Shown here: one piece after another, positions 31,952-39,206 of the stretch
Position numbering within the stretch: the first letter of the stretch is position 1
How the letters are laid out: every line of letters starts with the position of its first letter
Origin: Candidatus Bacteroides merdavium
GTDB taxonomy: Bacteria > Bacteroidota > Bacteroidia > Bacteroidales > Bacteroidaceae
Assembly: GCA_019116805.1 (NCBI GenBank)
Contig: DXAV01000054.1
Location: 1-39,206, forward strand
Length of the DNA: 39,206 nucleotides
Reading direction: 5' to 3'
Translations under genes and position numbers: made by a program
Notes under the pieces: generated by a model
Databases searched by the model: none
Seen by the model: only the letters and a program-made list of their open reading frames with translations
What the model was told of the DNA's origin: nothing

Positions 31952-34261
31952 TCAGAACAGGTCTGATGTGCGGACTTCATCCTTCCACTGATGGTCTTTC
32001 GGGAAGGGTTGTTCGCTCCAGGCACGTTTGCTGGTCCAATCCTGAGGAGCATCGGTCCAGAACGGATGGCTGGCGGGCAATCCCAAGGGAAGGAAGGCCA
32101 AGGAAGTCATGTACAGACTGCCGTTGTTGGTGTACCAGTCGGCTATGTTGGGTTGACGTCCACTGAATCCGATGGTCAAATAACCTCCTTCGTTGAAGTT
32201 GTTACCGCTGGCAAACATACGTTTCATGACGGCAGTTAGGGCACAGCGCACTTGAGCATTGGTCACTCCAGCCGGCAGTTCCTGATACCAGGCCATCAGG
32301 GCGAGGGGTTGCATGGTAGCCATGCGATAGGGTATCGAACGGCCGAATACGGGGAAGGTTCCTTCGGGAGAGATGAAACGCTCCAATATCAGACTATATT
32401 TCTGCGCACGTCGTAAGGCACGGTCATAGTATTTGGAATAGTGTATGCGTGTATAGGCTTTGGCATCCTTCATGGCCTGAAGGGTTTCGAGGTACATGGG
32501 ATGGAACACGTAACTGCTGTAGTAGTCGAAGGCAAAACTAGGACCGTCAGCATACCAACCATCACCTGTGTACCATTCTTCTACCTTGCGGATGGCCGAA
32601 TTGATGCGGTAGGCATCATAGGGAGCTCCTGCTTTAGCCAGAAAACTTTCGATGGTCGAGGAGAAGAGCAACCAATTGGTGTAAGGCGGATCGATACGGC
32701 GGATTAGGGTAAACTCTTCGATATAACGTTTTTTGGTTGTTTCGTCCAGTGGTTTCCACAGCTGATCGAAGGCACGGAGGAAACTCTCGGCAATGTAGGC
32801 GGCATCAACCAATGGTTGTCCCTCCTTACGCCATAATAAGTAATCGGGGCTTTGGGGATCGACGGCATTGGTGTAGCTCTTCAGTGCCCATTCGCGTAAT
32901 TGCTTACGCATGACTCCTTCTTCCGTATCGTCATCGGGGAGTGTAAGCCAAGGGGCTATACCTGCCATCAAGCGTCCGAAAGCTTCCATATAGGTCACTC
33001 TCTTGTCGCGGCCGTCCCATGTAGGGCTTACTTCCACAATCATGTTTTTCTGAAGTTCTCCTTTGGCCATATTACTCAGAATAGGGGCTGCCATCTTGTA
33101 AGCCAAATCGCACCAATAAGCACGATCTTGGTTTTGGGGAGCCTCCAAGTAGCGTACATATTCGCAGGCGGCCAGCAAGAAGGCACCTACACCAAAATTT
33201 GCGGTGGAGTTGGCATCTACTACTTGGCCGGGAATAGCTTTTTCACCGATGGGTTGTACATAACCTACGGCTCCGTTCTTTTGAAGAGCGGTTTTCGACA
33301 GATAGTTCCAAGCTTTGTTGACGACGGGCAGATATTCTGCTTTATTTAGATAACCATTGTTGATACCCCAAAGAATACCATAGGTGAAAAAAGCGGTACC
33401 GCTTGTTTCAGGACCGGGTGCATGTTCAGGATCCATCATGCTGCGCGTCCAATAGCCTTCGGGTTGCTGGATAGCAGCTACGGCCTTAGCCATTTTTTGA
33501 AATTTCTCTACGAAGAAGGTGCGGTATTTATAGTCGGCAGGTAAATCCTTCAGCACTTTAGCCAGTCCGGCCAATACCCATCCGTCACCACGGGCCCAGA
33601 AGTCTTTTTTCCCGTTGACACTCTTGTGTTTGGGATAGACATATTTAGCATCGCGGTAGTACAGATTTTCTTCCTTGTCGAACATTATTTGATCGGAATA
33701 AGTGATGTACTCGTACAATTTGTCCAAATAGAGGGAATTATGAGTGATTTTGTAGAGTTTTGTCATAACGGGCATTACCATATATAGTCCGTCGCTCCAC
33801 CACCAGTAGTCGTTGTTCGGAGTACTCATTTGATACTCCATAACTTCGCGTGCCCGTCTGATCTTGTAGTCTTCAGGAGCGAGGTTATAGAGGTCGGCAT
33901 ACGTCTGGAAACAGATTTGGTAGTCACCGAACAGGACGTATTCGTCTGATTCTCCGTATGAATATTTCCATTGGGAGCGGTCGTTGCTTTTGGCTCCTTT
34001 CCATTCGTTGTGTTTGGCCCATGCCTCGGAATAGGCACGGTAGGTTTCGTTGCCGGTCAAGAAATAGGCTTCCATATTACCAGTGTGATAGGCTGCATTG
34101 TCCCAAAAAGAACGTACTTCAGGCTTGTTTTCTGCCTGCCAGTGTTGATTCACTTTGTCAATAATCTTTCGGACTTGATCGGCCTCGGAAGTTTTGGCAA
34201 ATGTTGCAACCGGCAATAATCCAATGGCACAGGCTGCAAGTGTTTTAAAAAAATTGTTCAT
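31952..34261 (-). CDS. GH105-DUF2264 fusion (unsaturated uronyl hydrolase plus putative glucuronidase)
   Basis: The 769-residue protein has a signal peptide (MNNFFKTLAACAIGLLPVATFA). The ATG at 34261 is preferred because the in-frame start at 34435 would place 58 unlikely residues before it. Residues about 25-375 are a GH105-type (alpha/alpha)6 barrel (SFWDNAAYHTGNMEAYFLTG, WWWSDGLYMVMPVMTKLY, DFWARGDGWVLAGLAKVL), the family that removes delta-4,5-unsaturated uronic acid left by lyases. Residues about 380-769 are a DUF2264 domain (EVSPTWDGRDKRVTYMEAFG, DPQSPDYL, PPYTNWLLFSS). I recall that DUF2264 has been linked to GH154 beta-glucuronidases acting on arabinogalactan; that is not proven here. 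It lies 16 bases after the GH145-like gene on the same strand. Both domains look full length. Confidence 0.85.
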   Translation of the reverse strand: MNNFFKTLAACAIGLLPVATFAKTSEADQVRKIIDKVNQHWQAENKPEVRSFWDNAAYHTGNMEAYFLTGNETYRAYSEAWAKHNEWKGAKSNDRSQWKYSYGESDEYVLFGDYQICFQTYADLYNLAPEDYKIRRAREVMEYQMSTPNNDYWWWSDGLYMVMPVMTKLYKITHNSLYLDKLYEYITYSDQIMFDKEENLYYRDAKYVYPKHKSVNGKKDFWARGDGWVLAGLAKVLKDLPADYKYRTFFVEKFQKMAKAVAAIQQPEGYWTRSMMDPEHAPGPETSGTAFFTYGILWGINNGYLNKAEYLPVVNKAWNYLSKTALQKNGAVGYVQPIGEKAIPGQVVDANSTANFGVGAFLLAACEYVRYLEAPQNQDRAYWCDLAYKMAAPILSNMAKGELQKNMIVEVSPTWDGRDKRVTYMEAFGRLMAGIAPWLTLPDDDTEEGVMRKQLREWALKSYTNAVDPQSPDYLLWRKEGQPLVDAAYIAESFLRAFDQLWKPLDETTKKRYIEEFTLIRRIDPPYTNWLLFSSTIESFLAKAGAPYDAYRINSAIRKVEEWYTGDGWYADGPSFAFDYYSSYVFHPMYLETLQAMKDAKAYTRIHYSKYYDRALRRAQKYSLILERFISPEGTFPVFGRSIPYRMATMQPLALMAWYQELPAGVTNAQVRCALTAVMKRMFASGNNFNEGGYLTIGFSGRQPNIADWYTNNGSLYMTSLAFLPLGLPASHPFWTDAPQDWTSKRAWSEQPFPKDHQWKDEVRTSDLF

Positions 34262-34277
34262 AAGTCTTGTATGTAAA

Positions 34278-35564
34278 TTATTGTTTAGCATTGATTTCAA
34301 GTACATATACGGGAGTAGGTTCGGAAGCGATTTGCTTCTCGCCGTCTCCCTGATGGGTTTCTTGAACAAAAACATGGAGTTGTTGCTTCTGTTTCCACAA
34401 TTCAGTGTCGAGGCTGGGTTCCCAAGCATCGACACTGAAGTTTGTGAGGTCTCTTATTTGCCATTCTCCGTTTGTGAGGTCGGGGGTATAAGCCATGGAA
34501 ACTTTGCTGCCACGTTCAGCATCGCGGAAAAGGAAGAAAGCTTTTCCTTTGTCCACTGCGATACGTGGACGGGAAATGGGAATCATCTTGGTGCCTCCGC
34601 CTTTAAGGGAAAAAGCTTGCGTACGGTTCATAATGGTACGGTTATGCCAGGCGATACCATCGTGCCATACCAGACGATATTGGGGAACTGTGCTATCGGC
34701 ATCGCGCCAGTAGGTGACAATGTACGGATGCCCCTCGGCATCGGCACTCATGCTGGTCTGATTGATGAGTTCACTGTTTTGAGGAATGCGACAAGCGTAT
34801 TCTGCGTTGGCTTCCCGTATGGGTAGGTCATAGGCCTCGCCGTTCGATTTGTACCATGTTTTTCCACCATCGGATGAGCAGGCGTAGCACAAGTCGTGAT
34901 TGGTTTCCACTAGCCACGTTTCTCGCCATACCCATGATAAATGGATTACGTCTTTGGCATCTACGTACAATTGCCAGTATGCATTGCGTTGACCCTCTCC
35001 GTCAATAAGAACATCTTGAATACGTTGCCATTTACGTTGTTTCAGGTCATAACGGTTAAGTATGAGGTTTCCTCTACCGGATACTCCCGAACGGTAGGCA
35101 AAGAGCAGGTCTCCGTTGGAAAGGCGATAGAACTCCGGATAGGTGACATCCGCTTCATCTTTACCAGTCATTGATTCTTTTTCTCCCAAGGTCAACGATT
35201 CGGGAGATATACTACGGCAGTAGTTAAGGGGGTGTCCATGATGGTCGAAGGATACGTGCAAATATCCGTCGCCGTCCACCATAAGGCTGATAACATTGTG
35301 GGCATCGGCCACATTACCTTTGTATTGCGACCGTTGGAGTTCCCATTGTTTGGATTTCAGTTTACGCTTGCCAATGACCATATACCCCTCGGCATCATAA
35401 TAGGCCGTATATTGATGTTGTTTGAAAGTGACGAGCGAACTGTTGCGGAAAACGGTTGTGTTGATTGAGGTAGAACTGTAGCCCTCCCCTATTTCAATCA
35501 GGCGTTGGGCAGATGCTGGTAAACAGCTTATCAGAAATGTCAATAACAGAATAGAGTGTTTCAT
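34278..35564 (-). CDS. BNR_4-family protein, GH145-like (candidate Rha-alpha-1,4-GlcA rhamnosidase)
   Basis: The 428-residue protein has a signal peptide (MKHSILLLTFLISCLPASA). The ATG at 35564 is used because the longer frame to 35741 adds 59 residues without a signal. The body looks like a seven-bladed propeller with BNR_4 hallmarks: DAHNVISLMVDGDGYLHVSF, DHHGHPLNYCRS, DVTYPEFYRLSNGDLLFAYRSG. BNR_4 proteins include GH145 alpha-L-rhamnosidases acting on Rha-alpha-1,4-GlcA caps of arabinogalactan proteins, and also some ulvan lyases. H50, in FKQHQYTAYYDAEG, is a plausible match to the catalytic His reported for BT3686 (His48); this is inference. The gene is directly upstream of the GH105-DUF2264 gene, so the two likely remove rhamnose and then the uronic acid. 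Confidence 0.78.
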   Translation of the reverse strand: MKHSILLLTFLISCLPASAQRLIEIGEGYSSTSINTTVFRNSSLVTFKQHQYTAYYDAEGYMVIGKRKLKSKQWELQRSQYKGNVADAHNVISLMVDGDGYLHVSFDHHGHPLNYCRSISPESLTLGEKESMTGKDEADVTYPEFYRLSNGDLLFAYRSGVSGRGNLILNRYDLKQRKWQRIQDVLIDGEGQRNAYWQLYVDAKDVIHLSWVWRETWLVETNHDLCYACSSDGGKTWYKSNGEAYDLPIREANAEYACRIPQNSELINQTSMSADAEGHPYIVTYWRDADSTVPQYRLVWHDGIAWHNRTIMNRTQAFSLKGGGTKMIPISRPRIAVDKGKAFFLFRDAERGSKVSMAYTPDLTNGEWQIRDLTNFSVDAWEPSLDTELWKQKQQLHVFVQETHQGDGEKQIASEPTPVYVLEINAKQ

Positions 35565-35713
35565 GATATTATTTGTAGAAATTGTTTCTGCAATATTCGT
35601 AATTTTATTCGATAACCACAACCTGCGGTGGACTAAATTCAGATGTGCCAAGGCATTTTGACGGATTCGTGTATCTGAATGCTTAATTTTTCGCTCTGTA
35701 TGGAACCTGGCAC

Positions 35714-36769
35714 TCAGTAAATCAATCTGAATTCTGCCCATACAGGCAGATGGTCGCTGATTCCTCCCTTGTATCGGGGGCCTATGTAAGTACGGAAAGG
35801 TTGGACACCTCCGAATTTTTTGTCAGGAACCAACAGGAATGGCTGGCGGGCTACGTCTGCGCGTGCTTCGCTAGTTGTGAGCGGGGCATCAGCCTTCAGT
35901 AGATTACCTGACACGATGAGATGGTCAAGCAGTCTCCATTCACCTTGATATTTGTAACTTCCGTAGTTTTTTTGCTCTTTAGATTTACGGGCCAGCAAAT
36001 GGTATAACCGGTTGCTGTATAAAGTCGTGTCAGGAATAGGAGATTCGGCTTGTAGGATATGTTTGACAGATCGATTGGTGGGATAGTCATTGAAGTCGCC
36101 CATAATCAGTAGTTGTGGGTATCGGCGCAGACAGATGAGGCTGTCTGCCGTCTGCTTTAACCTACGAGCTGTTTGAAGACGATAAGGTTCGCTTTCCTTG
36201 GCACCGCCCGAGCGGGAAGGGAAATGGGCTATCAATATATCTAAAGTATCGCCGTTCAGTAATAGGCCGCTTGCGTGTAGAATGTCACGGGTGGGACGGT
36301 CGGATGACCGGGGAGGAGTAATGGTTATGCTTTGGCTGGACAGAAGTTTGAACAGCCCTCGTTGATAGAGCATGGCTACATCAATGCCGCGTTCGTCTTG
36401 GGAGTGAGTCATGATATAACGGTAACCGGCCTCACGCAATACAGAATAGTGTGTCAGGTCGCGTAATACACTGTCATTTTCTACTTCGCATAATGCCACT
36501 ATGGCTGGGGGCGTCCATCCACCTACCGCAATGAGAGTACGGCCGATATCGTCTAGTTTCTTCTTATATTTTGAATAATTCCAATGACGGACAGACTCGG
36601 GAAGGAATTCGTAATCGTTTTTCAGTGTGTCGTGCCGTGTATCGAACAGATTTTCTACGTTGTAGCTAACGACTCGGAAAGTCAGAGTGTCTTTGTCCTG
36701 TGCTTTGCATAACGGGTTGGACCAAAAAATAAAGACACAGAAAGTATAAAAAGCGAAGCGAGCTTTCAT
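35714..36769 (-). CDS. Endonuclease/exonuclease/phosphatase (EEP) family protein
   Basis: The protein is 351 residues from ATG 36769, with a signal peptide (MKARFAFYTFCVFIFWSNPLCKAQ). The alternative start at 36802 adds 11 residues (MITFLQRHRKN) and cannot be excluded. The EEP fold is clear: FRVVSYNVENLFD, ALCEVEN (metal-binding Glu), DVAMLYQRG, IAHFPSR, IMGDFNDYP and SDHLPVWAEF (catalytic Asp-His pair). Family members cleave DNA/RNA, phospholipids or inositol phosphates. A secreted form suggests action on nucleic acid or phosphoester nutrients outside the cytoplasm, but the substrate cannot be told. It follows pepD by 48 bases on the same strand. A 14-bp inverted repeat surrounds its start codon. 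Confidence 0.88.
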   Translation of the reverse strand: MKARFAFYTFCVFIFWSNPLCKAQDKDTLTFRVVSYNVENLFDTRHDTLKNDYEFLPESVRHWNYSKYKKKLDDIGRTLIAVGGWTPPAIVALCEVENDSVLRDLTHYSVLREAGYRYIMTHSQDERGIDVAMLYQRGLFKLLSSQSITITPPRSSDRPTRDILHASGLLLNGDTLDILIAHFPSRSGGAKESEPYRLQTARRLKQTADSLICLRRYPQLLIMGDFNDYPTNRSVKHILQAESPIPDTTLYSNRLYHLLARKSKEQKNYGSYKYQGEWRLLDHLIVSGNLLKADAPLTTSEARADVARQPFLLVPDKKFGGVQPFRTYIGPRYKGGISDHLPVWAEFRLIY

Positions 36770-36786
36770 ATTCTTTCTGTGTCTTT
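36725..36786 (-). promoter_or_regulatory. Inverted repeat enclosing the EEP start codon
   Basis: On the minus strand AAAGACACAGAAAG (complement of 36773-36786) is followed three bases later by the ATG at 36769, and then by the exact inverse CTTTCTGTGTCTTT (complement of 36731-36744). A smaller AAAGC/GCTTT pair lies in the loop. The outer stem is followed by ATTTTTT. It could sequester translation initiation, act as an attenuator, or terminate pepD mRNA. Confidence 0.6.
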
Positions 36787-36817
36787 GTAAAAAGGTAATC
36801 ATTTGCTTATACCGTAA

Positions 36818-38275
36818 TTATTTGGTCGGTATGTTTTTTAGAATGTCTAGCAAGTGATCCCAGAATTTCTGTACGGTTGGTATCAGCATGCGTTCGTCGG
36901 GCGAATGTACACCTTGCAGAGTAGGACCAAATGAAATCATGTCGAGTGATGGATATTTGTCGAGGAACAGACCGCATTCCAATCCGGCATGAATCGCTTT
37001 CACTTTGGCATCTATTCCGAATAAGCGTTTGTAAGAGGCAACGGCCACTTCCAAAATTTCAGAATGAGGATTAGGCTTCCAGCCGGGATAACCATCGCTG
37101 AAGCTGACGGTTGCCTCAGCCATTTCGAATACGGTGCGCACCATATTGGCAATATCTTGTTTGGAGGAAGCGGTGGAACTGCGCTGGCTGGTTTCAATAC
37201 GGATGATATTTCCTGGTTTCATCTTGACGGACGCCAGGTTGGTGGAGGTTTCTACCAAGCCAGGAATGTCTTGACTCATGGCAAAGACTCCATGGGGACA
37301 TGCATAAAGTGCTTGCAGGAGTCGGCGGGTTGTGTCACGGTCAATGGCTTTCGTTTGGAAGTTCTCTGATTCCATGACCAGTTGCAGGTCGGGATCAATC
37401 ACGTTGTATTCAGCCTGAACTTCGGCTGCAAATACATTCAGATCGGTACGTAGGGCATGCTTGTCATTGTCGGGTATGGCAATGATGGCATGCGCTTCAC
37501 GGGCAATGGCGTTACGAAGATTTCCTCCATCGATGCTGCATAAATAGCAGTCGTACTTCTTGAATGCCTGACTCAAGAAACGAGTCAGGATTTTGTTGGC
37601 ATTGCCCAACCCCAAATGGATGTCACCGCCCGAATGTCCGCCTTTCAAGCCTTTCACCTGAATTTTGCAACAGAAATATCCGGCAGGGACTTCGGTTTCG
37701 TGGTAGTGAAATTCGGCTACAGAATCTACACCGCCGGCACAACCAATGAATAGTTCGCCTTCATCTTCCGAGTCGAGGTTCAGCAGGATGTCGCCTTTCA
37801 TAAAACCTTCTTTCAACGCAAAGGCTCCAGTCAGACCTGTTTCCTCGTCGATAGTGAACAGGCACTCCAGCGGACCGTGCTCAATGGTGTCATCAGTCAA
37901 GATCGCTAATTCGGTTGCGACGCCGATGCCATTGTCTGCTCCCAAAGTCGTACCTTTGGCTTTCAGCCATTCACCATCCACTTCAGTTTGGATGGGATCT
38001 GTCATGAAGTTGTGTTCCACGTCGTTATTCTTCTCACAAACCATATCAACATGCGATTGCAGGATGACAGTTTTACGGCTTTCCATTCCAGGGGTAGCGG
38101 GTTTTCTGATCAATACATTACCCACTTCGTCCGATAATGTTTCCAGGTTGTGTTTTTTACCGAATTCTTTCAGATAAGCCACGATTTTTTCTTCATGTTT
38201 GGAAGGGCGGGGTACTTGGCAGATTTCCTCAAAGTAACGGAAAACACTGGCCGGTTTCAAATCTTTTTTTTCCAT
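36818..38275 (-). CDS. pepD: Cytosol non-specific dipeptidase / aminoacyl-histidine dipeptidase
   Basis: PepD is an M20-family di-zinc peptidase that hydrolyses many dipeptides, including Xaa-His, in the cytoplasm. The 485-residue length is the family norm and there is no signal peptide. The metal-site motifs are SHVDMV (H75, D77), LGADNGIG (D114), IDEETG (catalytic E144, metal E145) and LDSEDEGE. The C-terminal HAGLECG and HSPDER segments supply the remaining ligand and substrate contacts. The lid domain lies between about 190 and 390 (GLKGGHSGGDIH). The start at 38275 is the first ATG and gives the usual MEKKDLKP N-terminus. It reads into the EEP gene on the same strand, and is divergent from the small membrane protein gene. 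No clear -7 motif is visible in the 205-base upstream gap. Confidence 0.95.
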   Translation of the reverse strand: MEKKDLKPASVFRYFEEICQVPRPSKHEEKIVAYLKEFGKKHNLETLSDEVGNVLIRKPATPGMESRKTVILQSHVDMVCEKNNDVEHNFMTDPIQTEVDGEWLKAKGTTLGADNGIGVATELAILTDDTIEHGPLECLFTIDEETGLTGAFALKEGFMKGDILLNLDSEDEGELFIGCAGGVDSVAEFHYHETEVPAGYFCCKIQVKGLKGGHSGGDIHLGLGNANKILTRFLSQAFKKYDCYLCSIDGGNLRNAIAREAHAIIAIPDNDKHALRTDLNVFAAEVQAEYNVIDPDLQLVMESENFQTKAIDRDTTRRLLQALYACPHGVFAMSQDIPGLVETSTNLASVKMKPGNIIRIETSQRSSTASSKQDIANMVRTVFEMAEATVSFSDGYPGWKPNPHSEILEVAVASYKRLFGIDAKVKAIHAGLECGLFLDKYPSLDMISFGPTLQGVHSPDERMLIPTVQKFWDHLLDILKNIPTK

Positions 38276-38458
38276 GTTATTATAATTTTGTATGAATATC
38301 TGTTTCCTTACCTTACGGTTGTCTGTTTCTCAAATCTTTTCTCAATAGGATTATCTGCATCAACTGAATATTGCTAAATATGGTTAAATAGTGAACCATT
38401 CTGCCGGCCCTTCTTCTTTTTTTAGTGTAAAAAAGGCGGCTTAGTCCTAGCAAAGCCC

Positions 38459-38466
38459 TATATTTG
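38459..38466 (+). promoter_or_regulatory. Predicted -7 element for the 78-residue protein gene
   Basis: TATATTTG matches TAnnTTTG, 14 bases before the ATG at 38481. A TTAG at 38441-38444 might serve as -33. The rest of the gap 38276-38458 shows nothing further that I can identify. Confidence 0.5.
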
Positions 38467-38480
38467 CACCCACAAATTTA

Positions 38481-38717
38481 ATGGAAATGCTCGAGACTAT
38501 ATTGATAACATTGTTAATAGTTGCTATTTGTATTCTCTTGTTGGGCGTAAAAGTCTTTTTTGTGAAAGGTGGAAGGTTTCCTAACGGGCATGTGAGTGGC
38601 AACAAAGCACTTCGAAAGAAGGGTATTGGATGTGTCCAGTCACAAGACAGGGCTGCGCAGAAGAAGCCTCGTTTTTCCATTGATGAACTGGAGAAAGCGT
38701 TAAATGAAATGAACTAA
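38481..38717 (+). CDS. Small membrane protein of unknown function
   Basis: The 78-residue protein has one strong N-terminal membrane helix (LETILITLLIVAICILLLGVKVFF, about 4-27) and a basic, hydrophilic tail ending KKPRFSIDELEKALNEMN, which looks helical. The Cys in GIGCVQSQDR is the only other notable residue. I recognise no named domain. It is preceded by a good promoter motif and followed 33 bases later by the Skp-like lipoprotein gene, so they are likely co-transcribed. A role at the inner membrane in the same envelope-assembly pathway would be consistent, but is only inference from position. Confidence 0.85.
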   Translation: MEMLETILITLLIVAICILLLGVKVFFVKGGRFPNGHVSGNKALRKKGIGCVQSQDRAAQKKPRFSIDELEKALNEMN

Positions 38718-38750
38718 TTAATTCTAAAAAATAATATTGTACTCAAAATT

Positions 38751-39206
38751 ATGAAGAGATTAAATTACCTCCTGAACGGATTGGCTGCTTTGGCCCTTGT
38801 CGTTTTGTTTTCCCAATGTGCCGGCAATACAAACAATCAATCGGTAAGCGCTCCTGCTCAGGCCAGCCTGTCAGGCATGAAGATTGCTTATGTTGAGATA
38901 GACACATTATTGGCCAAATACAATTTTTGCATTGACCTGAACGAAGCTATGGTGAAAAAGAGCGAGAACGTACGTCTGACTTTGAACCAGAAGGCTACGG
39001 AATTGGAAAAGCAAAAGCAGGAATTCCAGACCAAATATCAGAATAACGCTTATCTTTCGCAGGAAAGAGCCCAGCAGGAATATAATCGTATTGCCAAGCT
39101 GGAGCAGGATCTGCAGGCTTTGAGCAACAAGTTGCAGTCCGAATTGATGAGCGAGAACGAAAAGAATAGCCTGCAGTTGCGTGATTCTATCAATTCTTTC
39201 CTGAAG
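38751..39206 (+). CDS. Skp/OmpH-family periplasmic chaperone-like lipoprotein (cut by window edge)
   Basis: The frame is open for 152 codons to the window edge. It begins MKRLNYLLNGLAALALVVLFSQC, a lipoprotein signal with C23. Residues 43-60 (MKIAYVEIDTLLAKYNF) are the beta-strand start typical of OmpH/Skp proteins, and from about 60 onward the sequence is a long charged coiled coil (QKATELEKQKQEF; QEYNRIAKLEQDLQALSNKL), the tentacle-like arms of Skp. Skp holds unfolded outer-membrane proteins in the periplasm; a lipid anchor is unusual compared with E. coli Skp. The C-terminus is missing. It follows the 78-residue membrane protein gene. Confidence 0.88.
   Translation, partial: MKRLNYLLNGLAALALVVLFSQCAGNTNNQSVSAPAQASLSGMKIAYVEIDTLLAKYNFCIDLNEAMVKKSENVRLTLNQKATELEKQKQEFQTKYQNNAYLSQERAQQEYNRIAKLEQDLQALSNKLQSELMSENEKNSLQLRDSINSFLK

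Noticed and set aside
34262..34435. N-terminal extension of the GH105-DUF2264 protein
   Set aside because: It would overlap the GH145-like gene and bury the signal peptide.
14793..35564. Mobile element or integrated island carrying the PUL
   Set aside because: No integrase, transposase, tRNA-end duplication or terminal repeats were seen at the borders.
35637..35680. Possible small structured RNA (ATTCAGAT/ATCTGAAT with inner TGCC/GGCA)
   Set aside because: Only 8-bp and 4-bp stems with no covariation evidence; it could be chance in an AT-rich gap.
35565..35741. N-terminal extension of the GH145-like protein, overlapping the EEP gene end
   Set aside because: The extra 59 residues precede an excellent signal peptide and would overlap the upstream gene.

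Overview
The window reads as a Bacteroides-type (Bacteroidales) chromosome. The signs are the promoter motif TAnnTTTG in front of many genes, a SusC/SusD pair with a hybrid two-component regulator, many lipoproteins, and a GLPGLI-family protein. I cannot name the species.

Layout. 1-1536 (minus): the start of an MFS transporter (cut by the window edge) and pheS. 1672-1745 (minus): tRNA-Ala(GGC) with its own terminator. 1849-6176 (plus): a DUF4286 protein overlapping ruvC, a type I pullulanase lipoprotein, and a membrane-anchored M23 peptidase. 6471-8693 (plus): a two-cassette cytosolic ABC ATPase and a PAP2 phosphatase. 8715-14721: a GC-rich unit with a GLPGLI protein and an outer-membrane barrel protein on the minus strand, divergent from a histidine kinase and an OmpR-type regulator on the plus strand. 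14793-35564: a polysaccharide utilisation locus (PUL). 35714-38275 (minus): an EEP-family nuclease/phosphatase-like protein and the PepD dipeptidase. 38481-39206 (plus): a small membrane protein and a Skp/OmpH-like lipoprotein (cut by the window edge).

The PUL. SusC and SusD lead a minus-strand operon, followed by an intergenic terminator/attenuator, two GH43 enzymes (one of the exo-beta-1,3-galactanase GH43_24 type), a terminator, then a tandem-GH43 protein and a GH35 beta-galactosidase. The divergent hybrid two-component regulator (27774-31850) probably senses the released sugar. Beyond it lie a GH105-DUF2264 fusion and a BNR_4/GH145-like protein. Together the enzymes fit plant type II arabinogalactan: galactan backbone, arabinose decorations, and rhamnose-glucuronic acid caps. 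No endo-galactanase and no separate surface glycan-binding protein are visible.

Of most interest are: (i) several intergenic arrays of degenerate tandem repeats with a 21-23 bp period, above all four AAACT-nnn-AGTTT palindromes at exactly 22 bp spacing between the GLPGLI and barrel genes; (ii) a perfect 14-bp inverted repeat that encloses the start codon of the EEP gene and is followed by a T-rich tract; (iii) the GH105-DUF2264 fusion beside a GH145-like gene; (iv) an M23 peptidase with Asp at a usual zinc-ligand His. All calls come from reading the sequence; no database search was run.
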